Origin: an uncultured Pontibacter sp.
GTDB taxonomy: Bacteria; Bacteroidota; Bacteroidia; Cytophagales; Hymenobacteraceae
Length of the DNA: 64,000 bases
NCBI RefSeq assembly: GCF_947492645.1
Contig: NZ_CANLMZ010000015.1
Span: 26,003 to 90,002, forward strand
Reading direction: 5' to 3'
Part shown: one piece after another, positions 1 to 8,947 of the stretch
Position numbering within the stretch: the stretch's first letter is position 1
How the letters are laid out: each line of letters starts with the position of its first letter
The notes under the pieces: model-generated
Told to the model about the DNA's origin: nothing
The model's database searches: none
The model's input: the letters and a program-made list of their open reading frames with translations, nothing else
Position numbers and translations under genes: made by a program

Positions 1-1046
1 GCGAGATCGGTAAAGGCCATTTGATCGCTTTTAACATCCTGAACATTGGTCGTATTAAACTATGCGCTGCTACGCTGGGTGCATCTAAGAGCGTAGCAAG
101 CCTATCTGTGAAGTATGCCAATGAGCGTCATCAGTTTAAACTGCCAATTTCCAAGTTTGGCGCTATCCGTTACAAACTGGCAGAGCAGGCCATCAGAATT
201 TACGCTGTAGAGTCGGCGCAGTATCGTGCCGGTATGGATATTTACCGCATGGAGCAGGAACTGATGGCAGCCGGCAAAGACGAGAACGAAGCGCTACTTG
301 GTGCTGCCCGCGAATTTGCCGTAGAGTGCGCCATGCTGAAAGTGGAAGGCTCTGAAGTGCTGGATTATGTAGTAGACGAAGGCGTGCAGATCTATGGTGG
401 TTATGGTTTCTCAGCCGACTACCCAATGGACCGCGCGTACCGCGACTCGCGTATCAACCGCATTTTTGAAGGTACAAACGAGATCAACCGCATGCTTACC
501 GTGGATATGATCCTGAAGAAAGCCATGAACGGAGAGCTTGACCTGATGGGACCTGCGCAGAACGTACAGAACGAACTGATGGCCATTCCGGATTTTGGTG
601 CGGAAGAAGAAGGCGGCATTTTTACTGCAGAGTATAAAGCGATCCGTAACCTGAAAAAAGCTATACTTTTAGTAGCAGGCACAGCCGTTCAGAAATACAT
701 GCAGTCGCTGGCGAAAGAGCAGGAAGTGCTGATGAACATTGCCGATATGGCTATCAAAACTTACGTAGCCGAATCTACGCTGCTACGTGTGGAGAAACTG
801 ATCGGTATGAAAGGCGAGGAAGCGGTAGCCAACCAGATTGACATAGCAAAAGTAGTCCTGAATGATGCCGTGGATGCTTCGTTTATAGCTGGTAAAGAAG
901 CAATCGCCTCTATGGCTGAGGGAGATGAGCAGCGACTGTTGTTCATGGGCCTGAAGCGCTTCACTAAAAAAGACCTTTATAACACGAAAGAAGCGCGCCG
1001 CCGTATAGCTGCCGCCCTGATAGAGGCAAACGAATACGCTTATTAA
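1..1046 (+). CDS. Acyl-CoA dehydrogenase, 3' part (5' end outside window)
   Basis: This is the C-terminal part of a flavoprotein that oxidises acyl-CoA to trans-2-enoyl-CoA in fatty-acid beta-oxidation. The frame is open to the left edge; residues read from base 3 are EIGKGHLIAFNILNIGR, the usual family segment preceding the C-terminal helical domain, so the real start lies upstream. The family signature YGGYGFSADYPMDRAYRD and the following FEGTNEINR (catalytic and flavin-binding region) are present. After it comes a roughly 170-residue extension, as in the longer (about 600-residue) Bacteroidota/VLCAD-like enzymes. In that group it usually sits after an acetyl-CoA acyltransferase and a 3-hydroxyacyl-CoA dehydrogenase; that part is off the window. 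The TTG at 21 is internal and not a start. Confidence 0.95.
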   Translation, partial: EIGKGHLIAFNILNIGRIKLCAATLGASKSVASLSVKYANERHQFKLPISKFGAIRYKLAEQAIRIYAVESAQYRAGMDIYRMEQELMAAGKDENEALLGAAREFAVECAMLKVEGSEVLDYVVDEGVQIYGGYGFSADYPMDRAYRDSRINRIFEGTNEINRMLTVDMILKKAMNGELDLMGPAQNVQNELMAIPDFGAEEEGGIFTAEYKAIRNLKKAILLVAGTAVQKYMQSLAKEQEVLMNIADMAIKTYVAESTLLRVEKLIGMKGEEAVANQIDIAKVVLNDAVDASFIAGKEAIASMAEGDEQRLLFMGLKRFTKKDLYNTKEARRRIAAALIEANEYAY

Positions 1047-1068
1047 TTTTTGACCATTTATAGTTTTG

Positions 1069-1102
1069 AAAGGCTTTCTCTTTAGGAGGAAGCCTTTTTT
1101 GT
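1069..1102 (+). terminator. Rho-independent terminator of the acyl-CoA dehydrogenase gene
   Basis: An 11-bp stem (AAGGCTTTCTC paired with GAGGAAGCCTT, one G-T wobble) with a 5-base loop is followed by a T run, 23 bases after the stop codon. Confidence 0.85.
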
Positions 1103-1227
1103 TTTAGTATCTACATCAAAAGGGAAGTATAAAACTCTTGAATCAGAATTTATACTTGGATAAGGCAAAGGCCGTAGCCGCTTTTACGTATTGTGATAAT
1201 TACACTATTAGTTTTAAGTACTTGTCT

Positions 1228-1872
1228 ATGAATGTAAGCTGCCTTATACCTTGTTTTAATGAGCGTGAGCGAATAGCGGGGGTGTTAAACGTAGTAACTA
1301 GGTCAAGGTACATAAATCAAGTTGTTTGTATAGATGATGGTTCTACAGATGGTACTTCAGGCTTCATCAAAGCACATTGGCCCGCAGTAGAAGTAATCCG
1401 GTTACAGCATAACAAAGGAAAAACAGAAGCGATAAGGCATGGCCTGCAGTATGTGCGGCACGATACTTTACTGATGATAGATGCTGACTTGCAGTACCTG
1501 AGGCAGGATGAGCTGGAGGCAGCCCTTGAAGCCTACCAAAAGTATACTGCTGTTGATATGATTATCATGCGCCGCATCAACTCGCCCTGGTTTGTGAAGT
1601 GGTATCGCAGCGATGTGTTGCTATCCGGTGAGCGCATCCTTAAAACCGCTGACCTGGCGCAGATACTAAGGCAAAAACTAAAGTGCTATCAACTCGAAGT
1701 GGCTATCAACCGCTACATGCTGCTGCATAAAAAAGTTGTGCGTTGGATGCCATGGTCAGCCATGAATACATATAAAGTAGATAAACTAGGCGTGCTGGAT
1801 GGCTCCCGCAAAGAGTTTAATATGTATGTGGATATCGTTAACTACGTGGGGTTATCGCACATGTGCCTGTAG
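1228..1872 (+). CDS. Glycosyltransferase family 2 protein
   Basis: Probable GT-A fold glycosyltransferase that moves a sugar from a nucleotide-sugar donor. The N-terminus VSCLIPCFNERERI is the typical first strand and loop, CIDDGSTDGT is the nucleotide-binding motif, and MIDADLQ carries the DxD-type metal/nucleotide site. The ATG at 1228 is preferred over an upstream TTG at 1138 because the family fold begins two residues after it. At 214 residues it is a minimal GT2 domain with no membrane anchor, so the acceptor (lipid, polysaccharide or protein) cannot be told. It stands alone, after a terminator and facing a minus-strand gene. Confidence 0.8.
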   Translation: MNVSCLIPCFNERERIAGVLNVVTRSRYINQVVCIDDGSTDGTSGFIKAHWPAVEVIRLQHNKGKTEAIRHGLQYVRHDTLLMIDADLQYLRQDELEAALEAYQKYTAVDMIIMRRINSPWFVKWYRSDVLLSGERILKTADLAQILRQKLKCYQLEVAINRYMLLHKKVVRWMPWSAMNTYKVDKLGVLDGSRKEFNMYVDIVNYVGLSHMCL

Positions 1873-1949
1873 CTGGCGTCTTTTACAAAAAAACTAGGAC
1901 ATACTAACTTACCAACACAAAAGCATAAACGGCAGATATACTTTTAGGA

Positions 1950-3404
1950 TTACTTTAGCTGAATGTGACTAAGGCGTAAACCATTTGCTTTTTTGCTTGG
2001 GCGCACTACTGTTATAATATTTTTGTCGGTAAGCCAGGTTGTGAAGCTCTTTACATATGCCTGTTCTTTGTCGTTGGCTACATTCAGGCGTACACTTTTG
2101 GGGGCAGTTGTTTTGCCGGTCTTCGTATCTATCTGGCGCAAGTATAAATCATACTTCCCTTCAAGCTCTTCTAAAGTTAGCAGGTTTAAAGTGTTGTTGC
2201 TTAAATAAGCATTGTACGAGATACCTGTAAAAGCCTCGTCTGCGGGTGCCTGCTGGTTTTTTAGCAGCACCGAGCTCCAGGCAGTACCCATGTATTCGTC
2301 GTAGGTAAACAGGTGCAGGTCTTTAGCAAAGTATGGCGCGTTCTCACCGCCCTCGGTATACTTCTTCTCCGCAATTACAGTCAGGTTGCCATTTTCGGAT
2401 AAAAAGAGGTCGGAGAGGTAGATATCCTCGAGACGTTTGGTTGTATTGCTTTTATCCGTAGCGGTTACTTTGGCTACATATTCTGGCGTAAATTTAAACT
2501 CTTCGGCAAAAACCATGTCTTCAGCCTCAAAATCAAATTTAACGGCTTTAAGGCTGTGGTATTTGCCTCCTGCTTCTTCTGCCGTTAATACAGCGCCATA
2601 AAGTGTGTTGTTAGGCATTAACTCAAATTTAGAGTCCAGTATGTATACTTTTTGTCCGCCGTATACGCCACCTACCAATACACTCATAACTTTAGCTGTT
2701 GGTGCACCTGGTTTATACTGCCGCACCGTCAGGCGGTTCATGTCTTCTGAGATAAGGCAAACGTACTGCTCGCCGTTATTACCCACCTTAACATCAGCTG
2801 TAAGTATACCCAGCACATCACTTAGGTTATACTTGGTTTCTGTTGCTTTCTGGAAGTTGCTATCATAAAGTATGCTGCTGATATCCTTTATCTGGTGATT
2901 GTTATCGGTATGGTAGCGGTAAGCTAATAATTTAGTGCCATCTGCCGAGGCGGCTATACTTGCTCTACGCCCTTTTGCTGGTGCCTCTACGAGTAAAAAT
3001 GCCTCCTGTTTCTGCCCAGTTTGCAGATTGATGCGGTGGCCGAAAAGCTGCTGCGTAGTTTCGTTTGCTCTGCGCGTGATAACAAAGGCTGCTGCATCAG
3101 ATTTATAAAAGGCTTCTACTGTTTCGGTGCCTGCTAAAGGTATATCGGCTTGCCATGCTGGTTTAAGCGCGGTATTGTACTTCTCTACAGAATAACTGTT
3201 TGCGCTCTGGCGGCTAAGTATAATAAACTCATTTTGCGATAGCGGGATGGTCTTTTGTGCTATACGCTGGTTATACTGGTCTTCGCCTTTCTCAGGTAAA
3301 TAAGTAAAATCTGTTGAGGCTTTCGTTTTAGATTGCGCGTAAATGTGCTGCGAAGAACAAAGAAAGCACAGAAACAAAAAGTTTAGGATGAGAAGCTTTT
3401 TCAA
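1950..3404 (-). CDS. Exported protein of unknown function (484 aa)
   Basis: I do not recognise a named family. Residues 1-23 form a clear Sec signal peptide (MKKLLILNFLFLCFLCSSQ, then a cleavage region ending YAQ), so it is exported to the periplasm or cell surface. The mature part is made of many short hydrophobic strands separated by polar turns (for example TKLLAYRYHTDNN, EQYVCLISEDMN, NLTVIAEKKY), spaced like the blades of a beta-propeller; that is an inference from pattern only. There is no lipobox and no T9SS C-terminal domain. It is transcribed alone, with convergent neighbours on its 3' side. Confidence 0.75.
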   Translation of the reverse strand: MKKLLILNFLFLCFLCSSQHIYAQSKTKASTDFTYLPEKGEDQYNQRIAQKTIPLSQNEFIILSRQSANSYSVEKYNTALKPAWQADIPLAGTETVEAFYKSDAAAFVITRRANETTQQLFGHRINLQTGQKQEAFLLVEAPAKGRRASIAASADGTKLLAYRYHTDNNHQIKDISSILYDSNFQKATETKYNLSDVLGILTADVKVGNNGEQYVCLISEDMNRLTVRQYKPGAPTAKVMSVLVGGVYGGQKVYILDSKFELMPNNTLYGAVLTAEEAGGKYHSLKAVKFDFEAEDMVFAEEFKFTPEYVAKVTATDKSNTTKRLEDIYLSDLFLSENGNLTVIAEKKYTEGGENAPYFAKDLHLFTYDEYMGTAWSSVLLKNQQAPADEAFTGISYNAYLSNNTLNLLTLEELEGKYDLYLRQIDTKTGKTTAPKSVRLNVANDKEQAYVKSFTTWLTDKNIITVVRPSKKANGLRLSHIQLK

Positions 3405-3823
3405 GGGAAGTATAAATTTGTTAGCAACACCTAAATATACGGTACGAGTATCAAAGTATAAACTTCTTATTAAGGATGTTTATTTTACCTGCTTTAGCTG
3501 ATTGGTGTAAGCTATGCTAAAGTACATGCCATAGCTTATACTTACAACACTTTTAAAGGGCATGGTTTAGCAGGAAGGTGTTGCTGCAGCTGCTCCTGTA
3601 TCAGAATTAAAGAGTATAACGCTTTAACTATTGTTTCTCGTGGAACTCTTGCAAGGAAAAGAATCAACAACAAATCGTCATATCAAAATATAGCTAAACT
3701 TAGAGTGCGTTGGCATTGTAATTAGTAGTATAGAGTTTGTGTTTACAGGCTTTCACCAAATAAAGGCCGGGTACAAAAACTTGCTCAAGCTTTAACCGGT
3801 ACATCAAACCATATACTTTATAT
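3405..3823. other. Intergenic region without a recognisable gene
   Basis: About 420 bases upstream of the minus-strand exported protein. It holds several AAGTATA/TATACTT copies (near 3415, 3453, 3538 and 3811) but I see no RNA gene, hairpin or convincing promoter pair. A minus-strand open frame covering 3700-4014 has no coding character. Confidence 0.4.
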
Positions 3824-4033
3824 ATGAAATCTATTCTCAAACTCTTTTTGTTTATGGGGATAATCCTCCTGAGCAAACTAACAAAAGAAAGTGAGATAGC
3901 AACAGCAACTGTGAAAACCGGCAGCGTAAAGAGTTCTTTTACAAATTTCAAACAGCAACCTGACCAGCTCAGCGAGTCGGAGGAAAACAAAGAAACTTTT
4001 AACGAAGCAATCACTAAAAATAGAGGGATGTAG
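3824..4033 (+). CDS. Possible small exported or membrane protein (69 aa)
   Basis: Weakly supported open frame. Its N-terminus (MKSILKLFLFMGIILLS) looks like a signal peptide or single membrane anchor: two lysines followed by about 12 hydrophobic residues. The remainder is polar, rich in Ser, Lys, Glu and Asn. It fills part of an otherwise empty 780-base interval. I recognise no family and there is no lipobox. It could be a real small protein or a chance frame. Confidence 0.35.
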   Translation: MKSILKLFLFMGIILLSKLTKESEIATATVKTGSVKSSFTNFKQQPDQLSESEENKETFNEAITKNRGM

Positions 4034-4181
4034 GGAAGAATTAACTTTTACAAAACACCAATCTTACCAATAATCTTCTTTGAGCGTTAGAAAACAGCGT
4101 TCAGTTGCTTCTGTAGCTATAGCTTCTGAGTTATGGCCTGTATTAAACTACAGGTACTTTAGATGTGCACACCTGTTAAGC

Positions 4182-6281
4182 TTAGCTTATTCTACTCCAG
4201 TTTACGGCATTGGCGCTAAGCGATTGTATATGCCTGCGGATGTTGGTGTGCTGCGGCTGCTCTAACTGTGGGTCTTGTTCCAGTACACGCTGTGCTGCCG
4301 CACGTGCCTCCTGAAGTATAGGTGCATCTTTAGCCAGATCCGATATTAAAAGGTCCAGCACGCCGCTTTGCTGTGTACCCATCAGGTCGCCGGGGCCGCG
4401 AAGCTTCAGATCGATGTCGGCTATCTCGAAGCCATTGTTGGTGCGTACCATTGTTTCCAGCCTGGTCTTACTGTCCTTGCTTAGTTTATAGCCGGTCATG
4501 AGTATACAGTAGCTTTGCTCGGCACCCCGGCCTACACGCCCGCGCAACTGGTGCAACTGCGACAATCCAAAGCGCTCTGCACTCTCTATTACCATTACAG
4601 ATGCATTTGGTACGTTTACACCTACCTCAATTACAGTTGTGGCCACCATTATCTGCGTCTCGTGGTTTACGAAGCGCTGCATTTCATAATCTTTGTCCTG
4701 TGGCTTCATTTTGCCGTGCACCATACTTACCTTATACTCCGGAAAGGCGCGCTGCACGCTTTCAAAACCATCCATCAGGTCTTTGTAGTTCTCCATCTGC
4801 TCCGACTCCTCTATAAGCGGGTACACGATGTATACCTGCCTGCCGAGCTTTATCTGCTCCCGTATAAACTGGAACACGCGCAGGCGGTGCGAATCGAAGC
4901 GGTGTACTGTAACAATCTCTTTACGGCCGGCTGGTAACTCATCTATCACGGATACATCCAGGTCGCCATATAAAGTCATGGCCAGAGTACGGGGAATCGG
5001 AGTGGCCGTCATTACGAGCACGTGCGGGATAACGCGCGGGTTCTTGCGCCACAGTTTGGAGCGCTGCTCTACTCCAAAACGGTGCTGCTCATCCACAATG
5101 CAGAGGCCCAGATTTTGGAACTGCACCACATCCTCCAGTAGTGCATGCGTGCCCACAATCATTTTCATATCGCCGGAGCGCAGTTGCTCGTGCAAAACCT
5201 TGCGGTCTTTTGTTTTGGTAGAGCCGGTTAATTTCCCCAGGTTTATACCTAGCCTGTCGGCAAAGGCTTTTAATCCTACATAATGCTGGTCGGCCAGAAT
5301 CTCGGTTGGTGCCATCAGCACCGACTGCGCTCCATTGTCTGCGGCTATCAGCATGGTTATAAAAGCCACGATTGTCTTACCCGAGCCTACATCCCCCTGT
5401 AGCAGGCGGTTCATCTGTTTGCCGGCTGTCAGGTCAGCATATATTTCCTTTATAACCCGCTTCTGCGCATTGGTCAGGTCAAAGGTCATATGGTTTTTGT
5501 AGAAGTCGGTAAGGGTGGCGGTGTTTCTGAATATTTGTCCTTTCAGGTCAGCCTTGCGCACTACCTTTTGCCGGAACAGGCGCAGTTGTATGTAAAAAAG
5601 TTCTTCAAACTTTAACCTGAACTTAGCCGCATTATACTTTTCTGTAGACTGCGGAAAGTGTATGTTGATAAGTGCGCTGCGTTTATCGGTAAGGCGGTAA
5701 TGGTCTATCAGGTCAGGAGAAAGGGTTTCCTGAATGTTGGGTACAGCCACTTTCAGCAAATGCTCCATCATTTTGCTGATGACTTTGCTATCTATCCGGT
5801 GAGCCTTTAGCTTTTCGGTGGTGTTGTAAACCGGCTGCAGAAAGGAGGTAGTTTGTTTTTCTTCAGCTAATTCCTCCAGGTCGGGGTGCGCCATGCTAAA
5901 GCGCCCATTAAACTCTGTAGGCTTGCCAAACACAATATAGTCTGTGTGGTTCTTCAGCGATTTCTCCATCCACTTCACACCCTTAAACCACACCAGTTCC
6001 AGCTGGTCACCGTTCTCATCTACAAGCGTAGCCGCCAGGCGTTGCTTTCTGCCTTCGCCTATCAGCTCTTTGCCACGCACCCGTCCGCGCACCTGCACAT
6101 AAGGCATGCTTTCATCCAGCTCAGACACTTTGTAAAATTGAGTCCGGTCCAGGTAGCGGAAAGGGTAGTGCTGTATCAGGTCGCCGTACGTGAAGATCTG
6201 CAACTCTTTCTGGAGCAGCTCTGCGCGCATTGGTCCTACGCCTTTCAGAAATTCTATCTTAGTATGGAAGAAGTTGCTCAC
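4182..6281 (-). CDS. recG: ATP-dependent DNA helicase RecG
   Basis: RecG drives branch migration and regression of stalled replication forks and Holliday junctions. At 699 residues the protein is full length. An N-terminal wedge/OB region (about 1-240, with YPFRYLDRT) is followed by a superfamily 2 helicase core: Walker A GDVGSGKT at 296-303, DEQH box at about 397-400, TATPIPRT just after, and the motif VI stretch QLRGRVGRG in the second RecA lobe. It lies downstream of gldD on the same strand but is separated from it by a terminator at 6335-6370, so it probably has its own promoter. Identification is secure. Confidence 0.97.
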   Translation of the reverse strand: MSNFFHTKIEFLKGVGPMRAELLQKELQIFTYGDLIQHYPFRYLDRTQFYKVSELDESMPYVQVRGRVRGKELIGEGRKQRLAATLVDENGDQLELVWFKGVKWMEKSLKNHTDYIVFGKPTEFNGRFSMAHPDLEELAEEKQTTSFLQPVYNTTEKLKAHRIDSKVISKMMEHLLKVAVPNIQETLSPDLIDHYRLTDKRSALINIHFPQSTEKYNAAKFRLKFEELFYIQLRLFRQKVVRKADLKGQIFRNTATLTDFYKNHMTFDLTNAQKRVIKEIYADLTAGKQMNRLLQGDVGSGKTIVAFITMLIAADNGAQSVLMAPTEILADQHYVGLKAFADRLGINLGKLTGSTKTKDRKVLHEQLRSGDMKMIVGTHALLEDVVQFQNLGLCIVDEQHRFGVEQRSKLWRKNPRVIPHVLVMTATPIPRTLAMTLYGDLDVSVIDELPAGRKEIVTVHRFDSHRLRVFQFIREQIKLGRQVYIVYPLIEESEQMENYKDLMDGFESVQRAFPEYKVSMVHGKMKPQDKDYEMQRFVNHETQIMVATTVIEVGVNVPNASVMVIESAERFGLSQLHQLRGRVGRGAEQSYCILMTGYKLSKDSKTRLETMVRTNNGFEIADIDLKLRGPGDLMGTQQSGVLDLLISDLAKDAPILQEARAAAQRVLEQDPQLEQPQHTNIRRHIQSLSANAVNWSRIS

Positions 6282-6334
6282 GCTTTGGCTTGCTTAAGGT
6301 GAAAGTATGGCAAGTACAGATTACAAATTTAAGC

Positions 6335-6372
6335 AAAAGCCCCTGAAGTATAAATTACTGCAGGGGCTTTCT
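6335..6372 (-). terminator. Terminator of the gld/ssb/mutY strand group
   Basis: A 10-bp inverted repeat (AAAGCCCCTG / CAGGGGCTTT) with a 15-base loop lies just past the stop codon of gldD, with a short T run on the minus strand. The loop contains an AAGTATAA copy. Confidence 0.65.
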
Positions 6373-6398
6373 CATGTATTGCTTACTGATCAGACGAA

Positions 6399-7028
6399 TT
6401 AATTAGTGGCATTTTGTTCTTTCCACTTAAGGGTATTCAGCATATGCACGATATCCTTTTTTACAAACTCTATAATAGGAGCCAGGGAATCGTTTTGTGT
6501 GGCAGTTCTGAAGTATAGGGCGCCTCTTAAAAAATGTGTGGTAGAGTCGGTAACATAGAACTGAAACTGGCTTGGCACTTCACCTTCCAATTCAAAAACT
6601 GATGCTACTGCTCCCGAGGGCGTTTTTACTTCAGTTTCCTCAATCGAATATGCTTTGATTTGGTGCTTACCTGTTAGCTTGCGTGCATCCTCAATCAGGT
6701 CGTTCAGCATCTTCTGGTTGTTGTTTAGGCTTTTGTAGGTAAGCTGCACGTTGGCTCCCATACCTGTGTAAAGCACATTAATCCAATGCGGTTGAGCAAT
6801 AGACGAAGAATCTGGGCGGATTTTAGCATGTTTTGAAAACTCGAAAGTATAGGGATGATCCTCCTGCAGCTGCTGATAAGTTTGCGCTGGCAGATCGATC
6901 CGGTTATAGCCTTTTGGTTTTGGTGTATACTCAGCTCCGCAAGCTACCATACTAGCCGCTAAGCCAAACCACATCAACAGCTTAAGCTTAGCTAACTTTA
7001 TGGTAGTGTTCTTTTTTGTTTTTAACAT
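6399..7028 (-). CDS. gldD: Gliding motility lipoprotein GldD
   Basis: GldD is required for gliding in Flavobacterium johnsoniae and belongs to the gliding/T9SS set; its biochemical role is unclear. The N-terminus is a basic segment followed by LMWFGLAASMVAC, a lipoprotein signal with lipidation Cys at about residue 30. The conserved start of the mature protein, YTPKPKGYNRIDLP, is the family hallmark. Length (209 aa) fits. Its first 41 bases overlap the end of gldE, so the two are translationally coupled; the order gldE-gldD is conserved in Bacteroidota. Confidence 0.93.
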   Translation of the reverse strand: MLKTKKNTTIKLAKLKLLMWFGLAASMVACGAEYTPKPKGYNRIDLPAQTYQQLQEDHPYTFEFSKHAKIRPDSSSIAQPHWINVLYTGMGANVQLTYKSLNNNQKMLNDLIEDARKLTGKHQIKAYSIEETEVKTPSGAVASVFELEGEVPSQFQFYVTDSTTHFLRGALYFRTATQNDSLAPIIEFVKKDIVHMLNTLKWKEQNATN

Positions 7029-8358
7029 TGATTTTTACTCGTTTTATACGCTTAACGTCAGCTGATTCTATAGTAAAGTGGAAACGGCCATACTTTGCTT
7101 CTTCGCCTACGCGCGGTATCCGTGAGAAAAGTGCCAGCATTAAGCCTGCTACAGTTTCGTTCTCGCCCTTAACTTCATTAAAAGCATCAAAAGGTAATTC
7201 TGTTATCTTAAGGAAGTCGTGGAGGGATGTTTTGCCGTCAAAGATATAGGTATTTTCGTCTAATTGAGAGTAGATAATGTCATCATCCTCATCAAATTCA
7301 TCGTTTATCTCGCCCACTATTTCTTCTACAATGTCTTCAAGGGTTAGCAAGCCGGCAGTAGCGCCATACTCATTAACCACAATTGCCATGTGCACGTGCT
7401 TCTCTTTAAACTGCTGGTACAAATCAGCGATTCGTGTATTTTCCGGCACAAAGACAGGAGGTCTCAGCAGCCTTAACCAGTTAAAGTCATCGCTCTGGTC
7501 CAGGTAAGGCAACAGGTCTTTTACATAAAGTATACCATCAATCCTGTCTGTGTCTTTGGTATAAACCGGCACGCGGGAATATCCCCATTTAACAATCTGA
7601 GGTAGAAGGTCCGGCAGCTTCGTGTTGGAATTGAAGGCCACGATATCTACGCGGGGCCGCATTATCTGCTTTACAGATATTGCACCAAAGTTTACCACGC
7701 CTCGTAAAATCTTGCGCTCCTCCGGTGATGTCTCTTCATTGGTCAGAGCTACATCAAGGCTATGGTGCAACTCTTCGATGGTGTGGTTGTAGCCGCGTAT
7801 CATATAGTGCTTATCAATGTAGTTGCTGATGCCAGTCATCAGTACGGACAAAGGCTTTGCTACAAACTGCATGTATTTTATGAGCGGTACAGTACGGCGT
7901 GCAACTGCCAGCTGGCGTGTTTGCACATATACTTTGGGCAGGAGCTCACCGAAAAAAACAATGAAAAATGTGGCTGTTAAAACGCAGGCGGCCAAAGTAG
8001 CTGCTGTTAAGCTCTTGGTCCCAAACATTTGCCATGCCACATAAGCAAACAAAGTAACGATGCTTACATTGATGCCATTGTTAAAAACCAGCAGGGTGTT
8101 CAGAAGCTTTCTAGGGTTTTGGAGCAGGCTGTGGATTGTGCGCTCAGCGGGTGCCGGGCTGTTTTTGCACTCCTCTAGTTCCTGTTCTGATAAAGAAAAA
8201 AAAGCTGCTTCTGCCCCTGAAACAAGGGCAGAAAGCAGCAAAAGGATAAAGCCGGCAAAAATTGCCGCTATATATTCAATCCTGAGTTGGTCAAACGACG
8301 TCTGGAATAACTGAAGTAAACTATAACTCAGGGGGTCTCCGGAATCTATACTTTCCAA
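6988..8358 (-). CDS. gldE: Gliding motility-associated protein GldE (CNNM/CBS-domain membrane protein)
   Basis: GldE is an inner-membrane protein of the CNNM/HlyC-CorC type; in F. johnsoniae extra GldE partly suppresses gldB defects. The N-terminal half has about four membrane segments (for example IAAIFAGFILLLLSALVSG and the stretch after LNTLLVFNNG). A CBS-domain pair follows (about 215-345, with MRPRVDIVAF and VVNEYGATAGLLTLEDIVEEIVG), then a C-terminal CorC_HlyC domain. It lies between ssb (26-base gap) and gldD (overlap) in a minus-strand operon. Confidence 0.92.
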   Translation of the reverse strand: MESIDSGDPLSYSLLQLFQTSFDQLRIEYIAAIFAGFILLLLSALVSGAEAAFFSLSEQELEECKNSPAPAERTIHSLLQNPRKLLNTLLVFNNGINVSIVTLFAYVAWQMFGTKSLTAATLAACVLTATFFIVFFGELLPKVYVQTRQLAVARRTVPLIKYMQFVAKPLSVLMTGISNYIDKHYMIRGYNHTIEELHHSLDVALTNEETSPEERKILRGVVNFGAISVKQIMRPRVDIVAFNSNTKLPDLLPQIVKWGYSRVPVYTKDTDRIDGILYVKDLLPYLDQSDDFNWLRLLRPPVFVPENTRIADLYQQFKEKHVHMAIVVNEYGATAGLLTLEDIVEEIVGEINDEFDEDDDIIYSQLDENTYIFDGKTSLHDFLKITELPFDAFNEVKGENETVAGLMLALFSRIPRVGEEAKYGRFHFTIESADVKRIKRVKINVKNKKEHYHKVS

Positions 8359-8384
8359 AATTACTTAATTGGGTCAAACATTGG

Positions 8385-8843
8385 TTAGAACGGCAGGTCG
8401 TCTGGCTCGTCGTTCTGGCTGGCAGATGTGTTACCACCATAGTTTCCTCCGCTAGAAGCAGTAGAAGAAGCTGTTTCCTGGTAGTTTCCTCCGCCACCGT
8501 TTCCGTTATCGCTACGGCCACCCAACATAGTCATGTTGTCGGCTACAATCTCGGTGCTGTAACGCTGGTTGCCATCCTTGTCCTGATACTGGTTTGTTCT
8601 GATCTTACCTTCAATAAAAACAGATTGGCCTTTGCGCAGGTATTTTTCAGCTACTTCAGCCAAGCCTCTCCACACAACAATGTTGTGCCATTCGGTTTTT
8701 TCCTGCTTTTGTCCGCTCTTGTCTTTGTAAGACTCAGATGTTGCTAAAGGGAAACGGGCCACAGCCACGCCGCCTTCTAAATGACGTACTTCAGGGTCTT
8801 TGCCCAGATTTCCGATAAGAATTACTTTGTTTACACTTGCCAT
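8385..8843 (-). CDS. ssb: Single-stranded DNA-binding protein
   Basis: Ssb coats single-stranded DNA in replication, recombination and repair. Residues 1-105 form the OB-fold (start MASVNKVILIGNLGKDPEVR, then RFPLATSESYKD and the KTEWHNIVVWRGLAEVAEKY core). A Gly/Asn/Ser-rich disordered linker follows, ending in the acidic tip DEPDDLPF that recruits partner proteins. It is flanked by mutY upstream and gldE downstream on the same strand, the arrangement common in Bacteroidota. A possible -7 promoter element (TATATTTG on the minus strand, 8922-8929) lies about 80 bases before the start, so ssb may also be transcribed on its own. Confidence 0.96.
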   Translation of the reverse strand: MASVNKVILIGNLGKDPEVRHLEGGVAVARFPLATSESYKDKSGQKQEKTEWHNIVVWRGLAEVAEKYLRKGQSVFIEGKIRTNQYQDKDGNQRYSTEIVADNMTMLGGRSDNGNGGGGNYQETASSTASSGGNYGGNTSASQNDEPDDLPF

Positions 8844-8947
8844 GTCTTTTTGTCTTAAATAGTTAATTGATTTGGGCTACTCCGGCAACCTAGCCGGAGG
8901 CAAATATGGCTTACTGAACTACAAATATAGAGGTATAAAAGTTCAGT

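Noticed and set aside
1138..1227. TTG start extending the GT2 glycosyltransferase by 30 residues
   Set aside because: The fold begins right after the ATG at 1228 and the extension has no homology-like features.
3700..4014. Minus-strand open frame of 104 codons
   Set aside because: Ser/Leu-rich without a signal or domain; antisense to the better small-protein candidate.
4080..4265. Plus-strand open frame of 61 codons
   Set aside because: It overlaps the 3' end of recG on the opposite strand and has no family features.
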